NCBI RefSeq assembly: GCF_030272615.1
Contig: NC_081412.1
Location: 546,974,202-547,038,201 of the forward strand
From: Cryptomeria japonica
Lineage: Eukaryota > Streptophyta > Pinopsida > Cupressales > Cupressaceae
DNA length: 64,000 nucleotides
Direction: 5' to 3'
In this document: positions 10,946-22,409 of the stretch, in pieces
Layout: each line of letters starts with the position of its first letter
How positions within the stretch are numbered: position 1 is the stretch's first letter
Notes under the pieces: model-generated
What the model saw: only the letters and a program-made list of their open reading frames with translations
What the model was told of the DNA's origin: nothing
The model's database searches: none
Program-made: the position numbers and the translations under genes

Positions 10946-12659
10946 TCACATCGCCCACCAACCCCCAAAGCAAAAAGGTATCAACAAAGAGACCACATGA
11001 GGAAGTGAGGAGGGAAACAAGTCTCCCGCTTGTCCATGGAGAAAAAAGTGCCTCTAGAAAAACCACGTGGTAAAATGGGGTGGATAGCTAACAAGCCTCT
11101 CGCTCACCTGCAACACTAAACGGAGAAACTAGAAAGAACACATGGGGACGCGGGTGATGCAAAACAAGTTGCTCGCAACACAATTCAAAAGGAGCAAAAT
11201 AACCTCGTAGGAAAGTGGGAGCCAAAAGCCACTATCTGCTTTCCCGTGAGATAAAAATGAAGGGGCCAAAAAGGAATGTGGGGGCATGGGAGCCAAAATA
11301 CTTCATCACCAACTGGTGGAAAAGAGCGCATAGGCCGACCCAATGACGATAAAGAAATCCTCTAGTCGGTGATGCATAAGTGAGTTGACTGGCTAACTCG
11401 GTCAACACAAAAATAGAATTCCTTAGAGCTCAGAGGGATAAGAAGGAGAAAAGGTCCTTCTGTAAATTAATCAACAAGGAATGCACATAACATGCAGGTT
11501 ATGCAAAAGCAAAAGATTTTCTCAGATTGGATCTGCAGGGTAAGATTGACACAATAAGTTCAACATTTTGGTGACTCAAAGGGGGCCCTAAGCCTTCTTA
11601 GGGAAAGACAAGATGTCTTTGTGTATATCCTTTGGGAATGAGTAAAAAAGAGAAAAAAATAGAAGGAACTCCTCACTGCATCCTGCAAAATTTTCAAAAT
11701 TTCCCATTTTGGAGGAATAACCTATGCTCAAGCACTTAATGGAAAGAAAAAAACTGAAACAAAAAAAACCAAAGCTAACTATGTACATGCTTTACAATAG
11801 AAGAAATTAAACAAAGCCATTGAATGGCTTGTCAAAGTAGTTGCTTTTCCTGACCAGCATCTAATTCTCTTCATACTTGTTGAAAACAAGCTAGGGAAAG
11901 AGAATTGACAAGAATCCAATAGACTATTAGAATGCCTCCAAAAAATGAGAGTAAATAAACTCGCCCATTCTTGAATTTTGTCCTCCTGAGGCAGATGGGT
12001 GACAAGAACTTACTCTCCTTTATGATTCCCAACTTCATGCTCAAAAATAAGCATGACAAGGGGTGAATTATAGGTTTGAGCCAAATGTTTGATAGTGCAT
12101 TCCCTTGAAGGAGATTCATTTAGTCCATCATTGCTCGTCTTCCCTTTTCTCTATTGATTTGATGACAAAACAGGCACCTCTGAGATATGCCCCCACTCTT
12201 CAAAATTTATTTCCTTTGTTGGCAATGTAAGATCTTCCTCTTTCTCCTCTTGATTCAACTGACTAGAAGATATCATCTCACTGTAAAAACTTGAGAAAAA
12301 GCCCTTAAGATCATCCCAAAAGGAATCATCCTCTTACTCCTCCACCCTTAGCTCGGTCTCATGTTGCACCTCAGTTGTAGGCATGTCCTCCTTATGAAAG
12401 AAGGAAGGAAGCTCATCCCATATTGAGAAACAACCTCCTCCTTATTGTCATCTTTTTTGCTAGGCACAAGGGAGTTGTCTGACTAGTTGACACCACAAAT
12501 ATTTGTCTTCTACCACTTTGAAAAAACAAAATCTCTTTGTGCCACTAAGGCTTGAGAGGCATCCTCATTCCTACAATCCACCTGATTAACATGATTGGAC
12601 TGCACAGGGATAAGTGCTCCTGAGGTTCTTGTAATTGCAGGGTTTGGGCTATTCAAAGG
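10946..12659 (-). other. Element E internal region without recognisable pol
   Basis: On the minus strand this lies downstream of the gag remnant, where protease, RT and integrase would be expected. Only short frames occur (12119-11871, 11788-11588) and none shows protease, RT or integrase motifs. I read it as untranslated or deleted pol region. Confidence 0.45.
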
Positions 12660-13530
12660 CCTAGGGTTTATCCATTAGTTTTTCCCTTGAAAATTGGGTT
12701 TGTGCTACTGATAACCTTGATTTTGTGGTTGATAAGGCATGTTATTATGAGATTGTTGCCTCTTGATTAAGACTAGCTCATTATTAAGTCCCTGCACTAG
12801 GGTCTTAAGCTCTTGAATCTCTAAAGCTGGAGGTGGTGTAGGTAGCTGGAATGTTGGTGTCATTGGAAATAAGGACATTGGAGGCCTTGGAGCAAACTTT
12901 CTAGCTTGAATTAAACACCTTTCTGCCTTGATAGCAATGTCATAAGCTCTTGAAAGGTTTCCCTCGCCCATTGACTATATCATCACAACTATATCACAAT
13001 TCAGATCCCTAAAGAAGTCTAAGAAGGCACAATTGGTAGATAGTTTTACCAAAGCAAGGATTCTATCCCAATTTTTTTGAAACCTATAATTAAAATCTAC
13101 CATAAACGCATATGAGGCTCTGTTTATAGTTGTTAGTTGTTCAACTAGTGACAAGGGGTCCCTCTTGTCTTCAAAGTTCTTGCAAAATCTTTCCCCTAAT
13201 TCATCCTAGTTATGGATTGAACATAGACCCCTATACCACTATAGGGATTTTCCGTTAAAAGAAGAGGCAATAAGCCTCACTGCAACATTATCCTCTATGA
13301 TGTAAAAACTAGAGCAGATGCTTGACACATCATGTATGTGTTGATTAGGGGTGATAGAGGTTTCCCTAATAAAAAATGGAATGGATTTTAAGGATACAAC
13401 TGGGATGTCACTTTTTTGAGCTAGAGCTAAGGGGCTACCACAATTAAAGGTGACAAGTGAATCTATTCTAGGGACTACCATGAGAAATAGCAATTCCCTC
13501 TTCTTCTAGAATCTGAAAGTTCATATTATC
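12660..13530 (-). pseudogene. Element E gag remnant
   Basis: Two minus-strand frames, 13493-13239 and 12971-12705, bracket a broken stretch that translates as a retrotransposon gag core. It includes SLQWYRGL, FCKNFEDKRDPLSLVEQL and FNYRFQKNWDRI, with the usual gag spacing of aromatic and basic residues. The C-terminal part has AIKAERCLIQARKFAPRPP, followed by a Pro/Gln-rich tail. No zinc knuckle is seen. It would package the element RNA. It is broken by stops. Confidence 0.6.
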
Positions 13531-13684
13531 AAAGAGAAAGAAAACCTCTAGAAGGTGCTCCTTGTTGAAAACCTGGTGTGAAATGGTAGCTGGTCCTAAA
13601 CAAGAGATTAGATTTTATCCTCAGAGCTATCAAGTACTGAATGTGACTACCTCCAAAGGAAAGGTTGCTAAGAACAACACTAGA

Positions 13685-13839
13685 TTCTTAACAAGATGTT
13701 GAAATGTCTATCCCACCAAGCATGCCAAAAACTATTGTATGAGAAGTGGTTTGAAATGGGACAGGATTTTTTTTGAATGCATTAAATCAATCCCAATGGG
13801 CATGCCAAAAATTATTGTGACACCAGGCATGCCAAAAAC
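13685..13839 (-). repeat. Element E leader with three GGCATGC motifs (primer-binding region)
   Basis: Just inside the 5' LTR, the minus strand has TTTTTGGCATGCC(T/C) three times: adjoining the LTR, near 13800 and near 13720. The last continues CTTGGTGGGATAGAC. Many plant gypsy elements have a GG(C/T)RYGCC...GGTGGGAC leader here, so this fits the primer-binding/leader zone, duplicated. The tRNA used is not clear. Confidence 0.4.
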
Positions 13840-13892
13840 TGTTGTCACAAAAGTTACTCCCTATGATGATCAACCTTGTGAAATATGGAAAC
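13840..13892 (-). repeat. Element E 5' LTR, left piece
   Basis: It starts TGTTGTCACAAAAGTT like the intact copy at 9704 and stops where element A begins. The last five bases GAAAC pair with AAAAC at 62639-62643 as an aged target duplication of A. Confidence 0.75.
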
Positions 13893-14316
13893 TGTTGGCA
13901 ATTGACACTCATTGGATTCATATGTTGTCATTGATGGCAACAATATTCTATTGAAGGCATATACCAGCATTTGGAGGTATACATCGAAAGATACCGGCAT
14001 TGGAATATTCAGGGTCATCACCGGCACTAGCATCGACACCCAACACTTAAGTGAAGCCGACATGAATTTGGGATCTGAAAGGTTTTATTTGTAAAATCAT
14101 TTTGTAATTTTGTATAGGTCCTACATTGAATATCTTTTTTATTGTAAGCCAGTATAAGGCATATTTTTTGTAAAGGGTATATAAGCTAGACTATTAGGTC
14201 ATTTTGATATAAGACAAGGATATATGACAAGGTAGTAGAACAAGGTGATGCGAAGGATATGTATGTAGTTCATTTGTATGCGAATATAATATCATGCTAT
14301 GTTCAATAGATGGTTT
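13893..14316 (+). repeat. Element A 5' LTR, left piece
   Basis: It starts TGTTGGCAATTGACACTC and runs collinear with 42245 onward and 61964 onward. It ends with GGTTT, where element B begins; the duplicate AGTTT is at 36877-36881. Confidence 0.8.
14178..14184 (+). promoter_or_regulatory. TATA box of element A 5' LTR
   Basis: TATATAA in AAAGGGTATATAAG. The same box stands at 62017-62023 in the other LTR, so it is conserved between copies. Element B inserted about 130 bases downstream of it. Confidence 0.6.
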
Positions 14317-15258
14317 TGTTAGTGAACAGATTTGCTCTTTGTTTTTTAATGATTAATTTTAAACTTTGTTACCTTCTTCTAAGAACAAATGATTCACTGA
14401 ACAGTTGGGTAAGTATTTGTTCGAATCACTTCCCTCTGAATTTTTGCCTAGGTACAGCTTCCTATCTAGGTTTTTCATAAAATGTGTTTTTGTTTTTATT
14501 TATATCTAAATGAAAATCTTTTAACCAAAAAGTGTGTAAGGCCGCCTATTTCATTCTTAGATGAAAGGCTATAAATTTCCTCATGTCTCATAAATAATGG
14601 AAAACTATTTTCTTTAATTTTTCAAAACATGTAACTACAACAACTGAAACAAAGTTCAATATACTTCTTCCACCTAAAATAATTAAAGACGAACAGATTC
14701 AAGGAAAATAAATCCGCCTTCAATCATAAATCTTTTCTAGAGTAAACAACATGTTCAAAGGAAAGAACATCAGAAGAATAATGAAATACTGCAATGAAAT
14801 GATCAATTACTGTTACTTGATCGGATGAACATATGTAAAGACATGTTATCTATTTGGATTCAAAATACACAGATCTTTCTTCTCCACAAAAACAATATGA
14901 TAAGATTTCATATATATATCCTTATGCAACAAAGACACAAAAATATATCTGCCAATCTTTTTCACAATAGGTTCCAATCATCTGATTCCTCCTTTGAATA
15001 AGAACAGAAAATACCAAAAACAATGCTTCAGTCGAAGTTCACAAAATTAGTTACTAAAATCTAACCCTTCTATCCTCTGTTTTACTTAATTTATAGTCTA
15101 AACGAGGGAGGTCTCCCTGAAAAATTGACCACTCCCCAATAAAACAGTTAAGAAACCAACAGAAAGTATTTTGGGATAGTTGTCCTGAAGTTTTTGCATA
15201 ACTATAAGAAATGTTTTTTTAAAAATAAAGAAAACTAGCCCTAAGTGGATGCATTATA

Positions 15259-18200
15259 TCATATTCCATCATCATCATCTTCTCCCTTTTTGTGGGCGTC
15301 ATGAGCAGCTGTGAGTTCCTGGATCATTGATTGGCTTGGGACTTTCATTGCATTGAGTTTTGCCTTTGCCACTTCTTTATTCCACTTGTGTTGCACCATC
15401 TTCTCTGAGTGCTTTGGCAGTTGATCGTTCCCAATAAAAACCATAGATTCGATCCTAGCCACCTTGGTTATATCCTCTGGCGTGAAACTACTCTTGACTC
15501 TGATCTTCTCCATGTTCCATCGGAAAAACTTGACTGCTTCCTATGTGCTTGACCCGCAGATTCCTAGCTCCCAGTTATGATCGGGATTAACCACTTTATT
15601 ATCCTTGACTATACTGCTTTGCAAATCCTGGAGTTCATAGACAGAGGTTCTTGCATCCGTAATTACCGACTGAAAGGTGAGCACCTGCCACATGATAGTT
15701 TTCTTTAGCACGAAAATTTGGCATTCATCAGCTACCAGCTTAATTGAATGTTCTATCAAAAATATGGTAGCCCCATACTCTTCGATTTTGGTAAATAGAG
15801 GCAGGACATTTTTCCATTCATGCTCTTCTTTCTCCCACAGTACAAGCTAGTTTTAGATTTCAGAAATCAGGCTCTGTACTTCATCACACAACTTCCAGGA
15901 GTCAATAATGTATTTTTCACCATCTTTGATTACTTGTTCAATCCACTTCCCAACCGCTTCAGCGATGCTGTTAGCCCGTTGAACTTGGTTCATCAACTTC
16001 TTGTTTTCTAGAGAACTTGGGTCAAAATTCTCAGTGGCATGGGATATTGGAATTGCTCCAAGGCAACTGAGCCAGAACACTTATGTGTCTTTTAAGTTCT
16101 CTTTTCTCCCGTCCATCCTTCTCTAACCGGGTTAGCATTTTCTTTGCTAACACTTGAAAAAAATGGTTATCTGTATCCCTGCTCATCTTTCCCAACTCTA
16201 CTTTTGTGATTTCAAAATCATCAGAACCGGCCTCTTTGTTCTCATCTTTCGGTTTGTAAGAAGCAATTTCTGCCGTCCATTTACCAGTTTCTTCGTCATT
16301 GTTCAGGTGAGTGGTGGTCTTGAACCTCTTTGGCTTTGGATTATTCTTGGAGTACTTGGCAACCATCTCCTGAATTGGAATGGTCACAGGAAGAGAGCTC
16401 CTTTTCTTGTTCATTGAGGTTGTTAACCATTTAGGGGTCGCAGCGGAACAAGAAGTTCCTTCAATCATTTTCGGTGGTGGCGTCATTGCCACAGTCACTG
16501 TTTGGGAGTCTAGAGCAGAAGCAACTTCACCATCCAAATCTTCAATTTCAAAAATTTGAGCCTAAGGCACGACATCTTTTACTCCCATATCCTTGACCTG
16601 GTCCATCTTCCTTTGGGTGACACTACGTGATCGAGTATGCTGAGTGGTATTGAAATCCAGAGTTGGGCTAGACCTACATCTAGGCTGAGCCGACTTGATT
16701 TCCTTACCTGCATGAACAGGAGCACTATTAGAAGGATGTTTTGGTGAAGATATATTTCTTGCAGAAAGGGACTTGGCACTTGGCTTCATTGCTTTCTTTT
16801 TAGCCACCCATGCCACAGTTCTTTCCAGAACTCGTTCGGTTCTCAATTGTATGTCATCATTTTCCTCCTCATCCCAATTAACTGGGGGCATTTCAGTTTC
16901 TGCATGGGCTAAATACCCTAGTTCAAATAGTTCAAGATAATCCTCTTCAAGCCCTTTAATGTCTAACCGTATTTGCAAAGAGATAACCTGTTCCAGCACC
17001 AATCTCATGTTTTCCATTTTGAAGAATTCAAGTTCATCTGAACAGTCTTCCCAGAAATCTTCTAACTATGGTGTGGGAAGATAAGACATTAAGCCAAGGC
17101 TCCGAGAAAATCCTTTATTGTCAAATCCTCTTCTTTCAGAATATAGAGAGAAATTAAAATTTCTAAGGTCTGCTCCTATACTTAGTGCATCAGACATTGA
17201 ATTACAAGACAACACTCCCAATTGTATTGGAAAATGACCTTCCCACTTGTCCTTAGACTATGCCTTCTTGACCACAGAGGTCAATTGCCTGCATACTTTT
17301 GCTAGAACAAAACAATCAGAACAGAAGTGGGGAAGCTTGAAGGGTTCCTCTTCAAAGCCTCCTACTCGTATATAGAAAAATCATGGGAATTGGATGTAAA
17401 AGCTACCGAACTTCTTAATCAAGGTCTATGCTTGATTTGAAATCCATTTAGCCTTTGTACCCTTCAATTCATGACACATATCACCCAGGAATGTGTTGTG
17501 TATCCTTCTAAAATCTTGTAGGGCATGGTCTTTTTGCAGCATTGGATAGAACTCATACACCAGAACATCTTCCTGAGTGGGCTGCTTGGGTATACCCGTT
17601 AACTCTTTAACACAGGCCAGACAATACAAAAGATATGAGGACATGAAGAAGTTTTGTTGAAACTGCTTGGCTAGACTCAACTGCTCTCTCATTGAATCAG
17701 CAATTAACTCTGCCCAATCCAAATATTGTTTTCCTTCCAGAACTAATTGCACATAGCAATATATCTAATCACCAAAGCTATAAGCTTCAGTAGAACCTCT
17801 GACTCGATGCAACAGAAGCATCACATCATGGATATGTGGCAACATGTGGTTCTTGTTAGGATTTTTAGGTAGTCTAGAACCACCTCTCTAAGGGACCTTC
17901 AACCAGAACTTCGCCACATTATTCCTATGTTCGGCTCTATCTGCATTAAACTCACTAATTGGCTGGGTAGGAAAGAAATTAGAAAACTGGTAATCCGGTA
18001 TCTTGAAAACTGAAGCAATTACCTCACGGTTAATGGCAAGAAGGGTTTCGCCATTATCTCTCTTAATAGTTTCAAATACAGGGTCATATCTAGCAATACA
18101 CTCCCAAACCAACTCTGGACAAGGAATTGCTGGAGGAAAGGTTGCAGCTTCTAAAAGTCCACTACTTAAAATCTCTATACAAAAAGACTTATCAACACCC

Positions 18201-18319
18201 TTGAACACCCTTTCTTTCAAATCTTCAAGGTTCTCTCCCTTCAAGTCAGTATCACTAACTATGGCTTCTGTGGACGCCAAGCTAAAGACGTTTCCAAACA
18301 AGTGCAGGGTGGACTTCAT
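15259..18319 (-). pseudogene. ORF inside element B LTR (left copy), unknown protein
   Basis: From a start at 18319 (MKSTLHLFGNVFSLASTEAI) one frame can be followed for about 1,000 codons to 15259, broken by stops. The N-terminal part is globular, with INREVIASVFKIPDYQF and a segment ending SSYLLYCLACVKELTG. The middle (17017-16562) has an acidic patch and an Arg/Ser-rich basic stretch. 16537-16031 is Lys-rich (KNNPKPKRFKTT, resembling a nuclear localisation signal). The C-terminus is helical, ending in DDDDGI. Stops near 17890, 17767, 17385 and 17072 are shared with the right LTR, so they were present in the RNA that made this copy; others (for example near 17429 and 17268) are private CAG-to-TAG changes. 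Confidence 0.5.
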
Positions 18320-18533
18320 GATTTCAAAACAAGAAACTTAAATTTGATTGTAGTGAAACCTTCTATATGAGAGAAAATGCAAGGGTAAACACTGGAGAAA
18401 ATAAGGAAAGACTCACCTTCACAGTTGTATAATCGGACGACAGCTAGCAGCAAGAAAGACTCCTATCCAGGGATAACATAAACAAGAATCCAGCAGCAAG
18501 TAGCAAATGCAGAACACAAATGATTTTCATACC

Positions 18534-18824
18534 TTATTGAGAAAGGTAATGATATAGACACATTAAATGCAATGATTCTACAATTTCATTCCGAACGTGG
18601 CAAATTGGTAGATTAGACCCCCGCACACATGCATTGAATGCATGGTGGTGTACTTTAAGAAACTGCCAGTTCCCGAAACATTCACTTATTTTGAAAAAGC
18701 CAAAGAATGACATCACTTTACAATATGGTTCTGCCTCTCCGTATTTAGCAATAAATGCACTTCTCAAAACATTAGAAATTGTGGGACCCACCAACATTGA
18801 ACCCATATGAACATCTTGAACCAA
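18534..18824 (-). CDS. Short 96-codon open frame upstream of the LTR ORF (left copy)
   Basis: It begins MVQDVHMGSMLVGPTISNVL and is open in both LTRs (36440-36150 is the partner) with only a few substitutions. No domain is recognised. It lies between the GTTCAA cluster and the long LTR ORF. Two LTRs copied from one template are expected to agree, so conservation alone does not prove coding. Confidence 0.2.
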   Translation of the reverse strand: MVQDVHMGSMLVGPTISNVLRSAFIAKYGEAEPYCKVMSFFGFFKISECFGNWQFLKVHHHAFNACVRGSNLPICHVRNEIVESLHLMCLYHYLSQ

Positions 18825-19140
18825 CTTCTTGAGTGTTCAAGTAGTTCAAGATGTAAGCCGCATCAAACTGTTGACCACTTGTCATGTTGAACACGTTGAA
18901 CATATTTGAACCCTTTGAAATCAGTTCAATAAGTTCAACACAAACGTTATATTACCGAACAAGAAAAACCTTTTGGAAGAGTCGCTGCAAAATACTTAGA
19001 GAAAACGTTAGTACGAAAAACTTTTTCCTGAACACCTTGGAACCTATTGAACCTAAGTGAACCTGTTGAACCCAGTTCAGAACGGTTCAACGTGTTCAAG
19101 GAGTTTAATCAATTGTCTGAACTTGACTTAAATGACTAGA
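18810..19140. promoter_or_regulatory. Cluster of GTTCAA/TTGAAC motifs in element B LTR
   Basis: Roughly fifteen or more copies of TTGAAC or its complement GTTCAA lie within 330 bases, often spaced 9-11 bases (for example GTTGAACACGTTGAACATA). The cluster is near the start of the LTR in the element's direction, that is in the U3 region where enhancers sit. It recurs at 36425-36765 in the other LTR. Confidence 0.5.
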
Positions 19141-19260
19141 AAAAGGATTTGAGGATGCATTAAGGACTTGAACCAAGGTAATATGGCATGAACTAAGACT
19201 CCAACATAAAAAGGAAAAGATGACCCACTCTTGCCATGAAGAATAAATGACATGGTAACA

Positions 19261-19409
19261 TTGGCTCTAACTGGGGATTGTATTTTTCAAAGGAAAATGC
19301 AAAGAACTCATAGACTCTGGTTTCACAGAACATAAAACAAAGGGGAAAGGATTAAGGGCACAACCAAAAATACCTAGACTACTATGTACAAGTGACTCAA
19401 GCATAGGAT
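19261..19409 (-). other. Element B 3' untranslated end
   Basis: Between the integrase stop and the 3' LTR. The minus strand has CAATCCCCAGTTAGAGCCAA next to the LTR in place of a clean polypurine tract. No gene. Confidence 0.4.
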
Positions 19410-20738
19410 TTACAATTTATAGAGCTTGAGATCTTGCCCATTGTAGGTATAAGGCATGATCGTTCCGTCATCATAGCTGAGTCTGAATGCATTTTGTCCT
19501 ACTGCTTCGCAAATTCTAAAAGGGCCCTTCCACAATGAATCAAACTTTTCGTGAGTACCTTTGGACTCTCTCCTTTTGTCCCATAGTAGCACCTCATCTC
19601 CTACTAGGAAACCTCTTGGTCGAGCTCGCATGTCAAAAATCCTCTTTACTCAACTCTGATGCTCTAAAATTCTATCCACCAGCAATTCTCTCTCTTCTTC
19701 TAATTTCGTCAGGTACATGATTCTTTTCTCCAAAGAATTTTGAAAGAAGGAATCCTCCACTACTATTTGCAGCTTGGTTGCTGATAACTCCAGTGGCAAA
19801 GAAAGTTTCGCTCCTATGCCATACACAAGTTCAAAAGGTGTCATTCCAATGGCCCTCTTGGGTGTGGTTCTATCCACCCACAAAGCCTCATATAACTTCT
19901 TATGCCAATTCTGAGCACTCTCGTCAACTAGCTTCTTCATGATGACTATCAAATTCTTGTTGTTAGATTCAGCCAAACCATTGCCCTGTGGGAAATAATC
20001 AGAAGAATGTGAGAGGGAAATCTGATGATCATAGCAAAACAAAGTCAACTCTTCAGAGGAGAAATATGATGCATTATCTGTCACAATTTTCTGGGGTACC
20101 CCAAAACGAACTAGGATGTAATCCTTGAGAAAACTACACACAATCTCTGAATTCGCCTTTTTGGTGGGAATGGCCCCTACCCATTTAGTAAAGTAGTCAG
20201 TTGCTATCAAAATATACATGTGACCTACACTAGAATAAGGGTTTATTGGGCCTATGAAATCAATGCCCCACTATTTAAAAGGTTCATCCATCACTACAGG
20301 CCTTAGAGGCAGAGCTGCCAAATGTGGCTTACCAGAAAACAATTGACATTTCTCACATTCTTTCACATGAATATAGGCATCCCGAAACATGCCAGGCCAA
20401 TAAAAACAATTCCTCAGAATTTTGAAAGTAGTAACAGATGATGAGAACTATCCCCCACAAACCTCTCCATGATAGGCTTCTAGGAGATTTTGCTGTTGAG
20501 GTTTATCTACACACCTTAGATATGTTCCATCTAAACCCTTTTTGTATAAAACATCCTGCCAAATTACATACTTTGCAGCTTTTAATTTTAAATTCCTTTG
20601 TTCTTTAGCTGACAGATGATTTGGACAGCTACCATAAGTTAAATAGTAGGCCACATTAGAGAACCAAGTATCCTGCAACCCAACAAAAAGAGTTAATGGT
20701 AACTCCGCTTCAATTTCCACCTCATTTTCTACTATCAA
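19410..20738 (-). pseudogene. Element B integrase
   Basis: Integrase of Ty3/gypsy type, which would join the cDNA to the chromosome. The Cys/His domain shows AYHGEV, then CEKCQLFSGKPH; the stop near 20447 falls where the second zinc-ligand His is expected. The catalytic triad is visible: WGIDFIGPIN, VTDNASYFSSEE and QGNGLAESNNK. The C-terminal part has MTPFELVYG and, after a stop, RPRGFLVGDEVLLWDKRR and KFDSLWKGPFRI, the usual GPF/Y region. No chromodomain follows, which fits the non-chromovirus Tat lineage. Confidence 0.8.
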
Positions 20739-20753
20739 CCTGCATAAGCCCTA

Positions 20754-22259
20754 TCATTTAATTGTCTTTGTAGGGCGAATATCAAAGTCATACTCCTTGA
20801 TTTTTATTACCCAAGTTGCTCTTTTATTTAGCCCAACCTCCTGCTGAGTCAAAATGCTTTTTACGGCTGAATCTGGAACAAAAACTACAGAGTGAGAATG
20901 TAGGATATAGTATCGAAACTGTTTCATGGCTTTTACAACAGCATACACATGCTTCTCCATAGATGAATACTTGAGCTCATGCTTCTTGAGCGGAGTACTC
21001 ATGAATGCTATGGGCATTTCAGCCCCATTTTCATCCAACTGTAACAAAATCTCAGACATAGTATGGTCTGATGCATAACAATACAAAATGAAGTCCTTCG
21101 TGAAATCTGGATTAACAAGAGTGGGTGCATTTGCAACTGATCCCTTAATTTTCTCAAAAGTATTTTTGGCCTCTTCGATCCACTTAAAAGGATGTTGCTC
21201 ACTTAGCAAGCCAACAATGTGTTTTGTGGTCTCAGCAAACTCTGGAACAAATCTTCTTAAGAAATTCACTTGACCAAAGAACGATCTTACTCCAGTCTAG
21301 CTAGAGGGTAAACTGAGACGTTGAATTACATTAACCCTCTTGAGATCAATCTCGACTCCCTCTTTTGAGACAATATGTCCTAACAATTTGCCCTCCGTGA
21401 CACAAAAAACTGATTTCTTAGGATTCAAAGAAATCTCGTGCTCACGGCAATGCTGCAATACTGCACTCAAATCCCAAAAATGATTTGTCCTTTTTTTTTA
21501 AAACACCGTGAGGTCATCCAGATAAACTACAATTATTCTGTCTCAAAAATCCTTGAAAGAGGAATCCATAGCCCTTTGAAAAGTGGCTCTGGCATTTATT
21601 AAACCAAAAGGCATGCGATTGTATGCAAATGTTCCCCATGGAGTGATGAACGCTATCTTGTGCTGCTCATGTTCTGCTACAGTAATCTGGTTGTAACCAG
21701 AAAAACCATCCAACATCAACATCATCTTTGACCCGGACAATGTCTATAAAATGTGATCCATATTTGGTAAGGCGTAGTTGTCCTTCAGGCTTGCTTGATT
21801 CAAATTCTAAAAATCAACACAGATATGAATTTCCCCATTTTTCTTTCTTACGGGCACAATGTTAGCTACCCAGGTGGAATGGTGGATTGGATATATGATT
21901 CGAGCCTTAAGCATTTTCTCAACTTCCTTAGAAATTTCATCCACCATGATGGGATTAAAGTTCCTCAATTTTTGCCTAAAAGGAGAGATGCCTGGCTTTA
22001 GAGGAATCTGATGTTGCAAATGTCCAATTCTAAACTCCTTCAGGTCGTCATAAGACCAAGCAAAAACATCAATGTATTCCTTAAGTAGTGTACCAAGTGC
22101 TCTCTTTTCCTCTGTAGAACAACACCTGCCGATTGTCACTTCTTTTGGATTAGCTTCATCTCCCGAATTTATTTTCTCACAATTTCCTTTCCCGTCATCC
22201 TTGGGAACTTTGTTACCTATGAATGCATCATCTCTGGTGAAAAATCTCTCCAGTGTCAC
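20754..22259 (-). pseudogene. Element B reverse transcriptase and RNase H
   Basis: Read from 22259: DVFAWSYDDLKEF and HQIPLKPGISPFRQK lead into RT, with KKNGEIHICVDF, MMLMLDGFSGYNQI, TFAYNRMPFGLINARATFQ and the catalytic YLDDLTVF near 21530. FGQVNFLRRFVPEFA and PFKWIEEAKNTFEKIK follow. RNase H shows DFILYCYASDHTMSEIL, LKYSSMEKHVYAVV and VPDSAVKSILT. This second RNase H keeps few of the usual acidic residues, as is described for Tat-type elements that own an extra RNase H. Stops interrupt at about 21806, 21742, 21540, 21507 and 21298. Confidence 0.8.
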
Positions 22260-22409
22260 TAACCCCTTTGGAATTTTGTTACCTTTGAGCTGAATAAAAC
22301 TATTTGTAGGATCTACCTCTGGGTCTGTACTAGACTCTTTGCAAACATTCTCAGAGCCTTCAAAATATGATTGAGAGAATGATTGAGCACATTCTAGGAA
22401 ATCTTTGAT

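Larger units (their letters stand above)
14317..19260 (-). repeat. Element B 3' LTR (intact copy)
   Basis: It is 4.94 kb and pairs with the split right copy. The part nearest 14317 (to about 15240) is non-coding AT-rich sequence, 15259-18319 holds the LTR ORF, and 18810-19140 holds the GTTCAA motif cluster. On the minus strand it starts TGTTACC and ends CTAACA. Confidence 0.85.
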
